A stretch of DNA of 64,000 nucleotides from Gemmatimonas aurantiaca. Lineage in GTDB: Bacteria > Gemmatimonadota > Gemmatimonadetes > Gemmatimonadales > Gemmatimonadaceae. The DNA is taken from contig NZ_JBBCJO010000013.1 of NCBI RefSeq assembly GCF_037190085.1, positions 11,647-75,646 on the forward strand, in the 5' to 3' direction. Position numbers and translations under genes: made by a program. Position 1 is the first letter of the stretch. Every line of letters starts with the position of its first letter. Shown here piece after piece: positions 1-8,387 of this stretch. The notes beneath the pieces are model-generated. The model saw nothing but the letters and a program-made list of their open reading frames with translations. It was not told where the DNA came from and did not search any database.

Positions 1-1120
1 CCGTCACGGCCTGTTCGATCTGGGCGATCTCCACCCATTCGGTGGCCGAGTGGGCGCGGGCAATGTCTCCCGGCCCGAAACAGAGCGCCGGGATGCCCGC
101 CTCCGCGAAGAGGGCCGCGTCGGTCCAGCACGATAGCCCTTCGATCGTGCCCGGCAGGCCGTGCGCCTGCGCAGCCGCGACCACCGTGCGCACCAGGGGC
201 GCCTCGATGGCCAGGTCGAGCGGCGGCTGCGCACAGGCCAGCGTGGCCCGGGCGCGGAAATCCGGTCGCGCCGCCTCGAGCGCCTCGATGGCCGTCTGCA
301 CTTCGGCCAGAGCCTGCGCGCCCGTCTCGCCGGGCACCGTGCGCCGCTCGATGCGCACATCGCAGCGGTCGGCATAGGTGGACCATCCCGTGCCGCCGCT
401 GATCATGGCGGCATGCAGGGACGCCCGCCCCAGCAGCGGATGGGTGCGCGCGACCAGGGTGTCGTGTTCGAAGCGATCGAGTGCGGCGATGAGCAGTGCC
501 GCATGCCGGTTGGCATCGATGCCTACATCGTACCGGCTGCCATGCGCCGCCCGTCCGTCGACGGCGACGTCGATCCAGGCAAATCCCTTGTGTGCCGGCA
601 CCACCGCAAGACGGGTGGGTTCGGTGATGATCGCACCCGTGCCGCGCAGGCCGTCGGCGAGCAGGGCGCGCGTGCCGATGGACGCATACTCCTCATCACA
701 CACCGCGGCGATGATGACCTCACTGTGCAGCGTTCCCCGCGCCGCCGCACGCGCCGCCGCCACACACATCGCCGCGATCCCGGCCTTCATGTCGGTGGCG
801 CCACGCGCGTACAGATTGCCGTGGCTCGTCACCGGCACGAAGGGCTCGTGGGTCATGCCTTCGACGCCCACGACATCGAGATGCCCATTGAGAATGAGCG
901 GTGAGCGTCCGATTGGCCCGATGCGCGCGAGCACGTTGGAGCGCCCCGGCGTGACATCGCTGATGGAGACCGCGAATCCCCAGCCGCTCAGGATCGACGC
1001 CAACAACTCCGCACAGCCCCGTTCACCCGGCGCGCCGGCAACGAGCTCCGGGTTTCGCGAGTCGACGGCGACGAGCGCCTCGGTCAGTGCAACGGCATCG
1101 AGCGGGAATCGGGAGTGCAC
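1..1120 (-). CDS. M20 family metallopeptidase (ArgE/DapE-like deacylase), cut by window edge
   Basis: Reading the reverse strand from a GTG at 1120 gives 373 codons with no stop before the left edge, so only the extreme C-terminus is missing. The di-zinc ligand pattern of M20 peptidases is complete: H80 and D82 (NGHLDVV), D110 (GATDMKAG), the catalytic and bridging pair E143/E144 (CDEEYASIG), E167 (TEPT) and H357 (ARAHSATEW). H193 lies in the dimerisation-domain motif AAHGS. Members hydrolyse N-acyl amino acids or dipeptides in the cytosol (acetylornithine, succinyl-diaminopimelate, glutamate carboxypeptidase types). The substrate cannot be told from sequence here. A TAG lies in frame just upstream and no ATG fits, which fixes the GTG start. 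The preceding kinase gene stops two bases earlier, so the two are co-transcribed and probably translationally coupled. Confidence 0.9.
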   Translation of the reverse strand, partial: MHSRFPLDAVALTEALVAVDSRNPELVAGAPGERGCAELLASILSGWGFAVSISDVTPGRSNVLARIGPIGRSPLILNGHLDVVGVEGMTHEPFVPVTSHGNLYARGATDMKAGIAAMCVAAARAAARGTLHSEVIIAAVCDEEYASIGTRALLADGLRGTGAIITEPTRLAVVPAHKGFAWIDVAVDGRAAHGSRYDVGIDANRHAALLIAALDRFEHDTLVARTHPLLGRASLHAAMISGGTGWSTYADRCDVRIERRTVPGETGAQALAEVQTAIEALEAARPDFRARATLACAQPPLDLAIEAPLVRTVVAAAQAHGLPGTIEGLSCWTDAALFAEAGIPALCFGPGDIARAHSATEWVEIAQIEQAVT

Positions 1121-1122
1121 CC

Positions 1123-2109
1123 TTACAGTCTAGGCGACGGCGCCCCGACCCGCACCCCGTCGCGGGCGACCCGCCAGGACAGGACCGCCCCCAGCGTGGC
1201 GGCCGCAGCCTGTATCCGTGGCGCATGGTCCACCGGCGAACAGACGAGCACGCTTCCACCTCCGCTCGCACCCAGGGCCTTGAAGCCCGTCGCGCCGGCT
1301 TCGCGTACGCGGGCTTCGAGCGCGTCGATGCGGTCGGTGGTGATGCGCGGGTGCAGGGACCGCTGATGATGCCAGTGCTCGTCGACGAGGGCGGCCAGCG
1401 TGGCCAGGTCGCTACCGACAAGCGCGTCGCGCATGCCACGGGCCAGCACGGCCATCCGGTCGAGCGCCGCCACCACCCGCGGGACGCGGTCGCGATAGGC
1501 ATCGAGCACAGCCGTGATCGTTTCGCCCGAAATGCGCGATTCCCCCGTGTACACCACCGTGAGGCAGCGCTCGAGGTCGTCCACGCAGCGATCGGTGAGC
1601 GGCAGCGGTTCGGCGTGGTTTTCCGCGGCGAATGTGAGGGCCAATGCGCCGCCGAACGCCGCCGCATAGTGGTCCTGGAACCCGCCGGCCACGCCGAGGT
1701 CCTCCGCCTCGACACGCCGGCTCTGCTCAGCCAGCTCGGCCGGATCGGCGGACGTGCCCTGGAGCCGGGCGATCGCCGCGGCCAGCGCGACCCCCACCGA
1801 CGACGAACCACCCAACCCTGCGCCGATCGGGAAATCGCTGTGAATGGCGACGTGGGCGTGCGTGATGCCTGCCCGCCGGAGCGCCGCTGCGGGCAGCGGC
1901 TCGGGACAGGGTCCGGGATCCGACCCGAGACACGACGATCCCGCCGACGCGGCGGTCGGCGGGATCGTGAGGGTGACGGTGGCCCGTCGTTCGATGGCGA
2001 GATTGCAGACGAATCCGCCCCGTTCCTCCGGATACGGCGGAACGTCGGTCCAGCCCCCGCCAAAATCGAGGCGGGTGGGTGCCGAGGCGATGATCGTGTA
2101 GCCGATCAT
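1123..2109 (-). CDS. GHMP-family sugar kinase (heptose/fucose kinase-like)
   Basis: The 328-residue product has the GHMP kinase layout. An N-terminal strand with the SAPTRLDFGGGWTD motif resembles the sugar-binding start of D-glycero-D-manno-heptose 7-phosphate kinase (HddA) and L-fucose kinase. The glycine-rich ATP loop PIGAGLGGSSSVG is at about residues 94-106, and the C-terminal GASGGGSVL motif closes the active site. It should transfer the gamma phosphate of ATP to a sugar or sugar phosphate. The family cannot be narrowed further without a tree. The ATG at 2109 puts the motif at the usual distance from the N-terminus; a GTG at 2130 would add seven residues, and neither has a clear Shine-Dalgarno. 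The stop codon is two bases from the downstream peptidase start. A kinase-peptidase pair could act on a cell-wall or nucleotide-sugar precursor, but that is inference. Confidence 0.8.
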   Translation of the reverse strand: MIGYTIIASAPTRLDFGGGWTDVPPYPEERGGFVCNLAIERRATVTLTIPPTAASAGSSCLGSDPGPCPEPLPAAALRRAGITHAHVAIHSDFPIGAGLGGSSSVGVALAAAIARLQGTSADPAELAEQSRRVEAEDLGVAGGFQDHYAAAFGGALALTFAAENHAEPLPLTDRCVDDLERCLTVVYTGESRISGETITAVLDAYRDRVPRVVAALDRMAVLARGMRDALVGSDLATLAALVDEHWHHQRSLHPRITTDRIDALEARVREAGATGFKALGASGGGSVLVCSPVDHAPRIQAAAATLGAVLSWRVARDGVRVGAPSPRL

Positions 2110-2185
2110 GGAGCGATCAGGCTGTGTCACAGCGGGATCACGCAGCGATCGTGCAGTTGATCATCGGAACGACACCCGCTCCGGA

Positions 2186-3073
2186 CTATTTCTTCTTTGC
2201 CGGGGCTTTCTTGGCGGGAGCCTTTGCCGGCGCCTTGGCCACCTTCGCCGGTGCCTTGGCCGCCGACTTTGCCGGGGCCTTGGCGGGTGCCGGGGCCTTC
2301 GCCGGCGCCTTGGCTACCGGCTTGGCCGGCGCTTTGGCGGCCGGAGCCGGTTTGCCGGCCGTCTTGGCCGGTGCCTTGGCGGCAGGCGCCGGGGCCTTTG
2401 CCGGAGCTTTGGCTGGGGCCGCGGCGGGCGGTGCCTTGGCCGCAGGTGCTGCCTTGGCCGGTGCCTTCTCGGCCTTCGCCTCGACGCCCTTGCTTTCCGC
2501 CTTCGGCTCGGCCTTGGCTTCGGCAGGCTTGGCGGCGGGCGGCTTGGGGGTGGGCTTGGGCGGCGGCGGCGCGAAGTTCACCTTGTCCGACGGCTTCTGC
2601 GGCTCGATGCGCATGGCGGCACGGGCTTCCAGCGCGGCCTCGGCGGCGGCGGCGGGAGCGGCGACGGCCTTGGGCATCTGACCCAATGGAACCGGCTTCG
2701 GCGGCGGCGCCTTGGGTTCGGGCTTGGGTAGCGAGCCGTGTTTGGCGATGTATGCCGCCTCGGCCTGCTGAATCAGGACATCGGCCTCGTCCTGGTTCAT
2801 CTGGCCGCGCCGCACCATGTAGTTGATGAGATCGCGGGCGCTCTCGATGACAAACGCGCTCAGGCCCGCCGCGGCGCCCACGACATCGCGCATGGCACCG
2901 GACATGCGGCTGCCCGCCTCGAGGCTGATTTCATGGGCCCGCTGCGCCATCTCGGCTGCGGTGTCCCGAGCGTCGGCCGCTCGATGCCCCGGTCCCCGGC
3001 GGGGAGCCGGACCCGAAGGAGGGGCGTCGCCTTCCGCCTGCGTTTCGTCGTCAGCCTGTGGTAAATCGGCCAT
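2186..3073 (-). CDS. Phasin-like protein with histone-H1-like Lys/Ala/Pro tail
   Basis: The 295-residue protein has two unlike halves. Residues about 40-112 are amphipathic helix (ending VRRGQMNQDEADVLIQQAE), resembling the helical region of polyhydroxyalkanoate-granule regulators (COG3937, phasin type). Residues about 115-295 are an almost pure Lys/Ala/Pro tail of repeated KAPAK, KAPAPA and AAKAPAK units ending in KKAPAKKK, like histone H1, AlgP or the tail of PhaF. In PhaF such a tail binds DNA nonspecifically while the helix coats granules, so a granule-nucleoid tether or a nucleoid-associated protein are both reasonable. Neither is shown by sequence. The ATG at 3073 is chosen because the frame upstream (to 3172) is low-complexity with no conserved look. 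The tail is strongly repetitive at DNA level and could vary in length between strains. Confidence 0.75.
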   Translation of the reverse strand: MADLPQADDETQAEGDAPPSGPAPRRGPGHRAADARDTAAEMAQRAHEISLEAGSRMSGAMRDVVGAAAGLSAFVIESARDLINYMVRRGQMNQDEADVLIQQAEAAYIAKHGSLPKPEPKAPPPKPVPLGQMPKAVAAPAAAAEAALEARAAMRIEPQKPSDKVNFAPPPPKPTPKPPAAKPAEAKAEPKAESKGVEAKAEKAPAKAAPAAKAPPAAAPAKAPAKAPAPAAKAPAKTAGKPAPAAKAPAKPVAKAPAKAPAPAKAPAKSAAKAPAKVAKAPAKAPAKKAPAKKK

Positions 3074-3224
3074 GGGTGGAGCGCGCTCCGTCCGCCTGAC
3101 ATTGTAGGGAGAGGTGGTCGCTGGGCGAGCGGCGACGGCAACTGCCGGCACCGCCGCGTGGTCCGCGTCCACCAGAACGGGGGTAACTATATGATTTTCA
3201 GTGATCTACGCAAGGTATTCGCAC

Positions 3225-3253
3225 GTGCTTTGCGAGGCCATCTCACATATAAT
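3225..3253 (+). promoter_or_regulatory. Possible promoter of the CoA-transferase gene
   Basis: A perfect TATAAT hexamer lies at 3248-3253 in the most AT-rich stretch of the 277-bp gap between the divergent phasin-like and CaiB genes. The best -35 match at 17-bp spacing, GTGCTT at 3225-3230, is weak. The distance to the ATG at 3351 leaves a leader of about 90 bases. Supported only by the -10 match and the position. Confidence 0.35.
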
Positions 3254-3350
3254 GCACAGAGGCGAGGTCGAACGGAGCCGGGACGTGCCGGCGCGATGCT
3301 CCTACTTCTCCCATGGTTGTAAGCCATTTTAAAGACACAAAAGAGACAGT

Positions 3351-4487
3351 ATGAGCACAGATAAGCTTCAAGGGCTCAAGGTGCTCGATCTATCCAGAGT
3401 CCTTGCCGGTCCATATTGCACCATGATGCTGGGCGACCTCGGCGCTTCCGTCATCAAAGTGGAACGACCGGGAGCGGGCGACGACACCCGTGGATGGGGG
3501 CCGCCGTTCGACGCGCAGGGGCAGTCGGCGTATTTTCTTTCCACAAATCGCAACAAACTCTCGCTCGCCGCCGACTTCCGCGATCCCGCGGATCTGGAGC
3601 TGGTGCTGCAACTCGCCCGCGAGGCCGATGTCATCATCGAGAACTATCTTCCGGGAGCACTGTCGCGAAACGGAATCGATGCTGATTCGCTGATGGCGCA
3701 AAATGAACGATTGATATGGTGTACCATCTCCGGGTTTGGCCCACAAAGCATGCGACCGGGTTACGATTTTGTCGCGCAGGCCGAATCCGGGTGGATGTCC
3801 ATCACTGGAGAGCCCCACGGAGAGCCCATGAAAGTGGGTGTGGCCGTGGTCGACGTCATTGCCGGGAAGGATGCCGCCATCGGCATTCTCGCGGCCCTGG
3901 CAGCCCGGGATCGGGCCTCCGCACACGGAGAGCGCCTGGCGCCGGCCGAAAGGCGGGTGCACGTCACCCTGGCCACGTCGGCGCTGGCGGCGCTGGTCAA
4001 TGTCACCCAGAACGTGCTCGTGTCCGGCGCGCCCGCCCGGCGCTGGGGCAACGCCCACCCCAACCTCGTTCCCTATCAGTTGTTTCACGCCGCCGACCGT
4101 TCGCTCGTCATTGCGGTGGGGAGTGACGGACAGTGGAAGCAGGCGGCCATCGCGCTCGGGCTCACGGTACTCGCGGACGATCCGGCGCTGGCCACCAATG
4201 CCGGTCGATTGGCGGCACGTGACCGCGTCGTGACAGCGATCGACGAGTGCGTGCGTGTTGCCCCCGCGCAACACTGGGTGGATCTGCTCGATGCCGTGGG
4301 GGTACCATGCGGTCTCGTCCGTACGGTGCAGGAGGCGTTGAGTGATGTCACCGCATCGGCACGCACGGGTGTTCCTCCGCTGTTGAATGGTCGTGTTCGC
4401 TTCGATCCGCCCCGATTGGATGAGCACGGTGTCACCATCCGGGAAAAACAGTGGAGTTTGTTCGACATGCTGCCGATACTGGAGTGA
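3351..4487 (+). CDS. CaiB/BaiF family (class III) CoA transferase
   Basis: The 378-residue protein belongs to the family III CoA transferases, which move CoA between carboxylic acids through an aspartyl-CoA thioester. The start is diagnostic (LKVLDLSRVLAGPYCTMMLG, residues 9-28), followed by the CoA-binding segment GASVIKVERPG. The catalytic aspartate fits D168 in KVGVAVVDVIAG, matching the formyl-CoA transferase aspartate. Length is slightly below the usual 390-420. Substrates in this family include formyl/oxalyl, carnitine, (R)-phenyllactate, succinyl and alpha-methylacyl CoA, and nothing nearby picks one. It stands alone between a divergent gene and the sigma factor 123 bases downstream. 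Confidence 0.92.
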   Translation: MSTDKLQGLKVLDLSRVLAGPYCTMMLGDLGASVIKVERPGAGDDTRGWGPPFDAQGQSAYFLSTNRNKLSLAADFRDPADLELVLQLAREADVIIENYLPGALSRNGIDADSLMAQNERLIWCTISGFGPQSMRPGYDFVAQAESGWMSITGEPHGEPMKVGVAVVDVIAGKDAAIGILAALAARDRASAHGERLAPAERRVHVTLATSALAALVNVTQNVLVSGAPARRWGNAHPNLVPYQLFHAADRSLVIAVGSDGQWKQAAIALGLTVLADDPALATNAGRLAARDRVVTAIDECVRVAPAQHWVDLLDAVGVPCGLVRTVQEALSDVTASARTGVPPLLNGRVRFDPPRLDEHGVTIREKQWSLFDMLPILE

Positions 4488-4610
4488 GGACGTGTGTGAC
4501 TTCCTTGTTGCCGATTCGTCTTTTGCACGAGAAGACCAGCATGTTTGGCTCGATCTCGCTTGGCAGGGGTGTCAATCCAGTGACAGCGGCGTTATCCTAG
4601 CGCCGTGCAC

Positions 4611-5174
4611 ATGACGGAATCCCCGCAGCTCCCGCCGAACGACGTCGATTCGGACCAGGACGTCATCGCCCGCATTCTTGCGGGTGATCGCGACGCCTTC
4701 GCGATGCTGATCGGCCGCTACAGTGATCCGCTGTATCGGCATGCTCTCGGAATGACGGGCAGCCCCGACGTCGCCGAGGACATTCTCCAGACGTCGTTCA
4801 TCAAGGCCTTTCACCATCTCGGTGAAGTCCGTGGACGATTCGACGCCTGGCTGTTCCGGATCGTAGCCAACGGATGCAAGGACTGGCTGAAGAACATTCG
4901 GCGCACGCATCTGAGCTACGACGAAGATGATCAGCCGTCCGGCTATGCGACGCCCGACGAGGATCTGGACCGCACGGAATTGCGTCAGGACCTCGATGCC
5001 GCGCTCGCGCAGTTGGCACCGTCACTTCGGGAAGCGTTCATCATGAAGCACGTGGAAGGACGCTCCTACGAAGAAATGGCGGACCTGTTGGGGACCACTG
5101 TTGGGGCACTGAAGATGCGCGTGCATCGGGCACGCGAGGCGCTTCAGGCCCTGCTCGAGGAGAAATACGCCTGA
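4611..5174 (+). CDS. ECF RNA polymerase sigma factor (sigma-70 family, RpoE-like)
   Basis: The 187-residue product has the two-domain ECF architecture. Region 2 covers about residues 22-95 (DAFAMLIGRYSDPLYRHA, then DVAEDILQTSFIKAF and the -10-recognition end FDAWLFRIVANGCKDWLK). Region 4 covers about 125-185 (LAPSLREAFIMKHVEGRSYEEMADLLG with the helix-turn-helix VGALKMRVHRARE). It directs core polymerase to a small regulon. A GTG at 4605 two codons upstream is an alternative start; neither has a clear ribosome site. Its stop overlaps the start of the next gene by one base (TGATG), the classic pairing of an ECF factor with its anti-sigma regulator. Which stress it answers is not visible. Confidence 0.93.
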   Translation: MTESPQLPPNDVDSDQDVIARILAGDRDAFAMLIGRYSDPLYRHALGMTGSPDVAEDILQTSFIKAFHHLGEVRGRFDAWLFRIVANGCKDWLKNIRRTHLSYDEDDQPSGYATPDEDLDRTELRQDLDAALAQLAPSLREAFIMKHVEGRSYEEMADLLGTTVGALKMRVHRAREALQALLEEKYA

Positions 5175-5653
5175 TGCTCAACCGTCACGAAGCACACGAC
5201 GAACTGAACGCGACGAATCGCGAACTGTCGCGCGATGTCGCGCCGCACGCCGATCGTCCGTTGGCCGATCGCGAAGTGCCGCTGCCGGGCCTGAGTGCGG
5301 CGACCGGCAACGCCGATGTCATCCACCAGTGGCTCGATGGCGAGGCGGCCGAGGCCGATGCCCGCCGCGCCGATGCCCGCCAGGTGGAGTTCTGGAAGCG
5401 GGTCGACAGCGATGCGGATCGTCTCCGCCGCATGAAGACGCCCGCGCATGTCGCGGCCAACATCATGGCCGCGCTGCCGCCGGTCGCCGTCGAGACGCGT
5501 GCCGCAACGGCCACCGTCGCCGCCACGGCCGCCGACGTGAGCACCACCGTGCAGAATGCCACGAGCGCCACGAAGGCCTCGTCGGGCAAGACCGCGCTGG
5601 TCGGCGCGCTGATGCTGGCCCTCGGCATTCTCATCGGCCGCATGATCTTCTGA
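5174..5653 (+). CDS. Membrane-anchored protein paired with the ECF factor, putative anti-sigma factor
   Basis: The 159-residue protein starts within the stop codon of the sigma gene. It has a charged, Ala/Asp/Arg-rich cytosolic part of about 135 residues and one C-terminal hydrophobic segment (about 140-157, LVGALMLALGILIG), so it is a tail-anchored inner-membrane protein. Position and topology suggest the cognate anti-sigma factor. However, the zinc anti-sigma motif (HxxxCxxC) is absent and there is no cysteine at all, so this would be a non-ZAS regulator. No extracytoplasmic domain follows the membrane segment, which is unusual for a sensor of outside stress. It could also be an unrelated membrane protein. 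A strong terminator follows at 5676. Confidence 0.7.
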   Translation: MLNRHEAHDELNATNRELSRDVAPHADRPLADREVPLPGLSAATGNADVIHQWLDGEAAEADARRADARQVEFWKRVDSDADRLRRMKTPAHVAANIMAALPPVAVETRAATATVAATAADVSTTVQNATSATKASSGKTALVGALMLALGILIGRMIF

Positions 5654-5675
5654 GTACCGGCATCACCCGGTACGA

Positions 5676-5712
5676 CAAAGGCCCGCGCAGAAGCGCGGGC
5701 CTTTTGTTTTCT
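5676..5712. terminator. Strong bidirectional intrinsic terminator
   Basis: An 11-bp perfect stem (AAGGCCCGCGC / GCGCGGGCCTT) with a four-base loop is followed by TTGTTTT on the plus strand and preceded by an A-rich stretch, so it can work on both strands. It ends the sigma/anti-sigma operon and may also stop lpd transcription coming from the right. Confidence 0.9.
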
Positions 5713-5825
5713 TGTGATCCGGGTCGCCACGACCCACTGCTCATGGCCCGTCACCCACCACCCGGCTGTTCACCCCCGAACTCACGATCCCGGAACCCGG
5801 GACCGTCGTGCTTCACTACCGTGCC

Positions 5826-7238
5826 TCACATGTGAATCGCCCGCCCGATCGCACTGAGCGCCGCTTCCTTCACCGTCTCGCTCAGCGTCGGATGGGAATG
5901 CACCGTGATGCCGATGTCCTCGGCGCTGCCGCGATACTCCATCGCCAGCACCACTTCGCTCAGCAGATCGGCCGCGTTCGGTCCGATCATGTGCGCCCCC
6001 AGGATCTCGTCGGTGTCCTTGTCCACCACGAACTTCACGAAGCCCTGCGTCTCGCCCATGGTGCGCGCGCGGCCGTTCGCGCTGAACGGGAACTTGCCCA
6101 CGCGATAGGCGCGGCCGCTGGCCTTCACTTCCTGCTCGGTGAGTCCCACGGTGGCCACTTCGGGCCAGGTGTACACGATGCCGGGCATGATGTGCTGGTG
6201 CATGTGCACCGGCTTGCCGGCGATGACTTCCGCGGCCACCACGCCTTCTTCTTCCGCCTTGTGCGCGAGCAGCTTGCCGCCCGTCACGTCGCCGATGGCA
6301 TACACGCCCGGCAGATTGGTGCGCTGCTGGTCGTTGACGGCGATCTCGCCGCGCTGGCCCAGCGTGAGGCCCAGCGCCGCCGCATCCACGCCGGACAGCG
6401 ACGGCTTGCGTCCCACGCTCACGAGCACGTAGTCGGCATCGATGCTGGAGGCTGCGCCGTCCTTCTCCACGTGAATGGTGACGCCATCGGCACGCATATC
6501 GGCGCCGGTCACCTTGGTGCCCGTGTGAATCTCGAGTCCCTGCTTGCGCAGGATCTTGTCGGCTTCTTTCACGAGGTCGTCGTCATTGCCGGGCAGGATG
6601 GTGGGGGCATACTCCACCACCGTCACCCTGGCACCCAGGCGACGCCATACGGAGCCGAGTTCGAGGCCGATCACCCCGCCACCCACCACGATGAGGTGTT
6701 TCGGCACTTCGGGGATCTGCAGCGCCCCCACGTTCGACAGCACGCGCTTCTCGTCGAACGGCAGGAACGGCAACTGCACCGGCACCGAGCCCGTGGCGAT
6801 GATGACCGACTTGCCCTGCCACGCGGTCACGTTGCCATTGGCGTCCTTCACTTCGATCACATTGCCGGTCTTCAGCGTGCCGAAGCCTTTGGCCCACGTG
6901 ATCTTGTTCTTGCGGAAGAGGAACTCGACGCCCTTGGTGTTCTGTGCGACCACGTCGTTCTTGCGCGCCATCATCGTGGCGAGATCGACCGCTGCATTAT
7001 CGACCTTGATGCCGTGTTCCGCGGCGTGGAGGCGCAGCCATTCGTAGTGTTCCGACGACTGCAGCAGCGCCTTGGACGGAATGCACCCGACGTTGACACA
7101 GGTTCCGCCCAGCGTGTTGTCGGCTTCGACGCAGGTGACGGAGAAGCCCAGTTGGGCTGCACGGATGGCGGCCACATAGCCACCGGGGCCTCCGCCGAGG
7201 ACAACGACGTCGGCGGTCTGAGGAGTCGGGGAAGTCAT
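5826..7238 (-). CDS. lpdA: Dihydrolipoyl dehydrogenase (E3 of 2-oxoacid dehydrogenases)
   Basis: The 470-residue flavoprotein reoxidises dihydrolipoamide on E2 subunits and reduces NAD+. Visible landmarks are the FAD dinucleotide fold VVVLGGGPGGYVAA (residues 11-24), the redox disulfide C47/C52 in GGTCVNVGCIPSK, the NAD-binding fold HLIVVGGGVIGLELG, the FAD motif YAIGDVTGG, and the C-terminal HPTLSETVKEA whose H449 and E454 form the catalytic dyad. All are intact. The open frame runs on upstream to 8114, but homologous sequence begins at the ATG at 7238 (MTSPTPQTADVVVLGGG). The DUF72 gene ends 17 bases before this start, so the two may share a transcript. The E2 subunit lies 4.9 kb further along on the same strand; no E1 is in the window. 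Confidence 0.97.
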   Translation of the reverse strand: MTSPTPQTADVVVLGGGPGGYVAAIRAAQLGFSVTCVEADNTLGGTCVNVGCIPSKALLQSSEHYEWLRLHAAEHGIKVDNAAVDLATMMARKNDVVAQNTKGVEFLFRKNKITWAKGFGTLKTGNVIEVKDANGNVTAWQGKSVIIATGSVPVQLPFLPFDEKRVLSNVGALQIPEVPKHLIVVGGGVIGLELGSVWRRLGARVTVVEYAPTILPGNDDDLVKEADKILRKQGLEIHTGTKVTGADMRADGVTIHVEKDGAASSIDADYVLVSVGRKPSLSGVDAAALGLTLGQRGEIAVNDQQRTNLPGVYAIGDVTGGKLLAHKAEEEGVVAAEVIAGKPVHMHQHIMPGIVYTWPEVATVGLTEQEVKASGRAYRVGKFPFSANGRARTMGETQGFVKFVVDKDTDEILGAHMIGPNAADLLSEVVLAMEYRGSAEDIGITVHSHPTLSETVKEAALSAIGRAIHM

Positions 7239-7255
7239 GTGCGGAAGATAAACGG

Positions 7256-8257
7256 CTAGGCGGCGGCGCGAAGGAAGCGTCGGGCGAGGTTGGCAATGGT
7301 CATGGGCGACGACCCTTCGTAGCGATTGTTGGCGATGACGAAGATGGTCGTGGCGTGTCCGACAGCGCGTTCGATCAGGGCGAGCAGGTCGTCCTGTCCT
7401 TCGGGGAAGGGGTCCTGGAGGCGGTCGTAGGGTGCGAACGCTTCCACGGCATCGTTGAACGTGCGTCCCGGACGCAGCAGAGCGCGGGCCACCGTGAAAT
7501 CGGTGGTCAGCGCTTCGTCGTGCAGAAGCTGATCGCCGATCGTAGGCATGCGGGTCCACGAATTGAAGACGTGGGCGACACCATGCGCGCGCAGCACCGC
7601 GAAATAGGGAGCGGCGAGATATTCGGGCGAGCGGATCTCCACGGCGTATCGTGGACCACGCGGCAGAGCGCCGAAGAACCGGTCGAGGCGTTCCGCGAAC
7701 GTGTCCACCCCGAGATTGACGTGGCGGGGAATCGCTTCGAATTCGAAGAGAAAGACCCCGGCATGATCGCCCAGGTGTTCGACCGAGGGCCCGATCACGG
7801 TGTCCACGCAGAGTGCCGCGTCGAGCCAGTCGGGGTTGGCGCCATTCGGACCGGTGGGGCGTTGCGGAACCAGAGCCTGATGTCGCGGGCTGCCCAGGGC
7901 ATACGAAGTGATCTGGTCCCATACCTTCATCACGAGCGGAAAGCCCGCCGGGAGCGCGGCGCGGTACTCCTGCAGCGTCTCGGGTGACGGGGGCCGGTAG
8001 AAGAAGGAGTCGACGCCCACGGTGCGGAACAACGGGCAGCGGGCGTATTCGGCGAGCATGGCCGCGGTCGCGCCGCTCTTCGGATAGCTGCGGCGGTAGA
8101 TGAGACCCGTCCACCCCGGATAGGTCCAGCTCGAGGTACCGAACCGCACGCCCGGAGGCAGCGCCGCTGCCAGGCTGGCCGCTTCCTGCAGGTACTGTTC
8201 GCGGCGGTCGAGCGGTTCGTCGAAGAGGGAACCCTGGAGATCATCCGGCATGGTCAT
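7256..8257 (-). CDS. DUF72 family protein (YecE-like)
   Basis: The 333-residue protein matches the DUF72 family of TIM-barrel-like proteins. It has the N-terminal FGTSSWTYPGW signature (about residues 39-49), VGVDSFFYRPPS, the KVWDQIT strand, and the C-terminal IFVIANNRYEGSSPMTI, where N and Y/H residues are family-conserved. The family is widespread and its biochemical role is not established; a nuclease relationship has been proposed from the fold. Two start codons are close together (ATG at 8257 and 8251). It sits 17 bases upstream of lpdA on the same strand, with no obvious functional link. Repeat element A begins about 130 bases before its start. Confidence 0.88.
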   Translation of the reverse strand: MTMPDDLQGSLFDEPLDRREQYLQEAASLAAALPPGVRFGTSSWTYPGWTGLIYRRSYPKSGATAAMLAEYARCPLFRTVGVDSFFYRPPSPETLQEYRAALPAGFPLVMKVWDQITSYALGSPRHQALVPQRPTGPNGANPDWLDAALCVDTVIGPSVEHLGDHAGVFLFEFEAIPRHVNLGVDTFAERLDRFFGALPRGPRYAVEIRSPEYLAAPYFAVLRAHGVAHVFNSWTRMPTIGDQLLHDEALTTDFTVARALLRPGRTFNDAVEAFAPYDRLQDPFPEGQDDLLALIERAVGHATTIFVIANNRYEGSSPMTIANLARRFLRAAA

Positions 8258-8327
8258 ACCGGAAAAATGGGCTGTTCAGGGGGGTTCGTGTCTTCCGGGA
8301 GGCGCCGCGGCCGGATTCGTGCCCGGA

Positions 8328-8376
8328 CGACTGGCTATTGGGCGGGCCACACGCGCGCGACTGGCTATTGGGTGGG
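8328..8376 (+). repeat. Short direct repeat, two copies 30 bp apart
   Basis: The 19-bp sequence CGACTGGCTATTGGGYGGG occurs at 8328-8346 and 8358-8376, separated by GC-rich sequence. It abuts the left end of palindromic element A; a related GGGTATTGGGG stretch also lies just left of element C at 45511, so it may be part of the same repeat family. Confidence 0.6.
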
Positions 8377-8387
8377 GCGAAAGTTTG

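Noticed and set aside
2195..2560. Intergenic tandem-repeat locus
   Set aside because: The DNA repeats are codon repeats of the KAPAK tail inside an intact reading frame.
5826..8114. A 762-codon form of dihydrolipoyl dehydrogenase with a 290-residue N-terminal extension
   Set aside because: The extension is the shadow of the DUF72 gene; the enzyme's normal N-terminus begins at the ATG at 7238.
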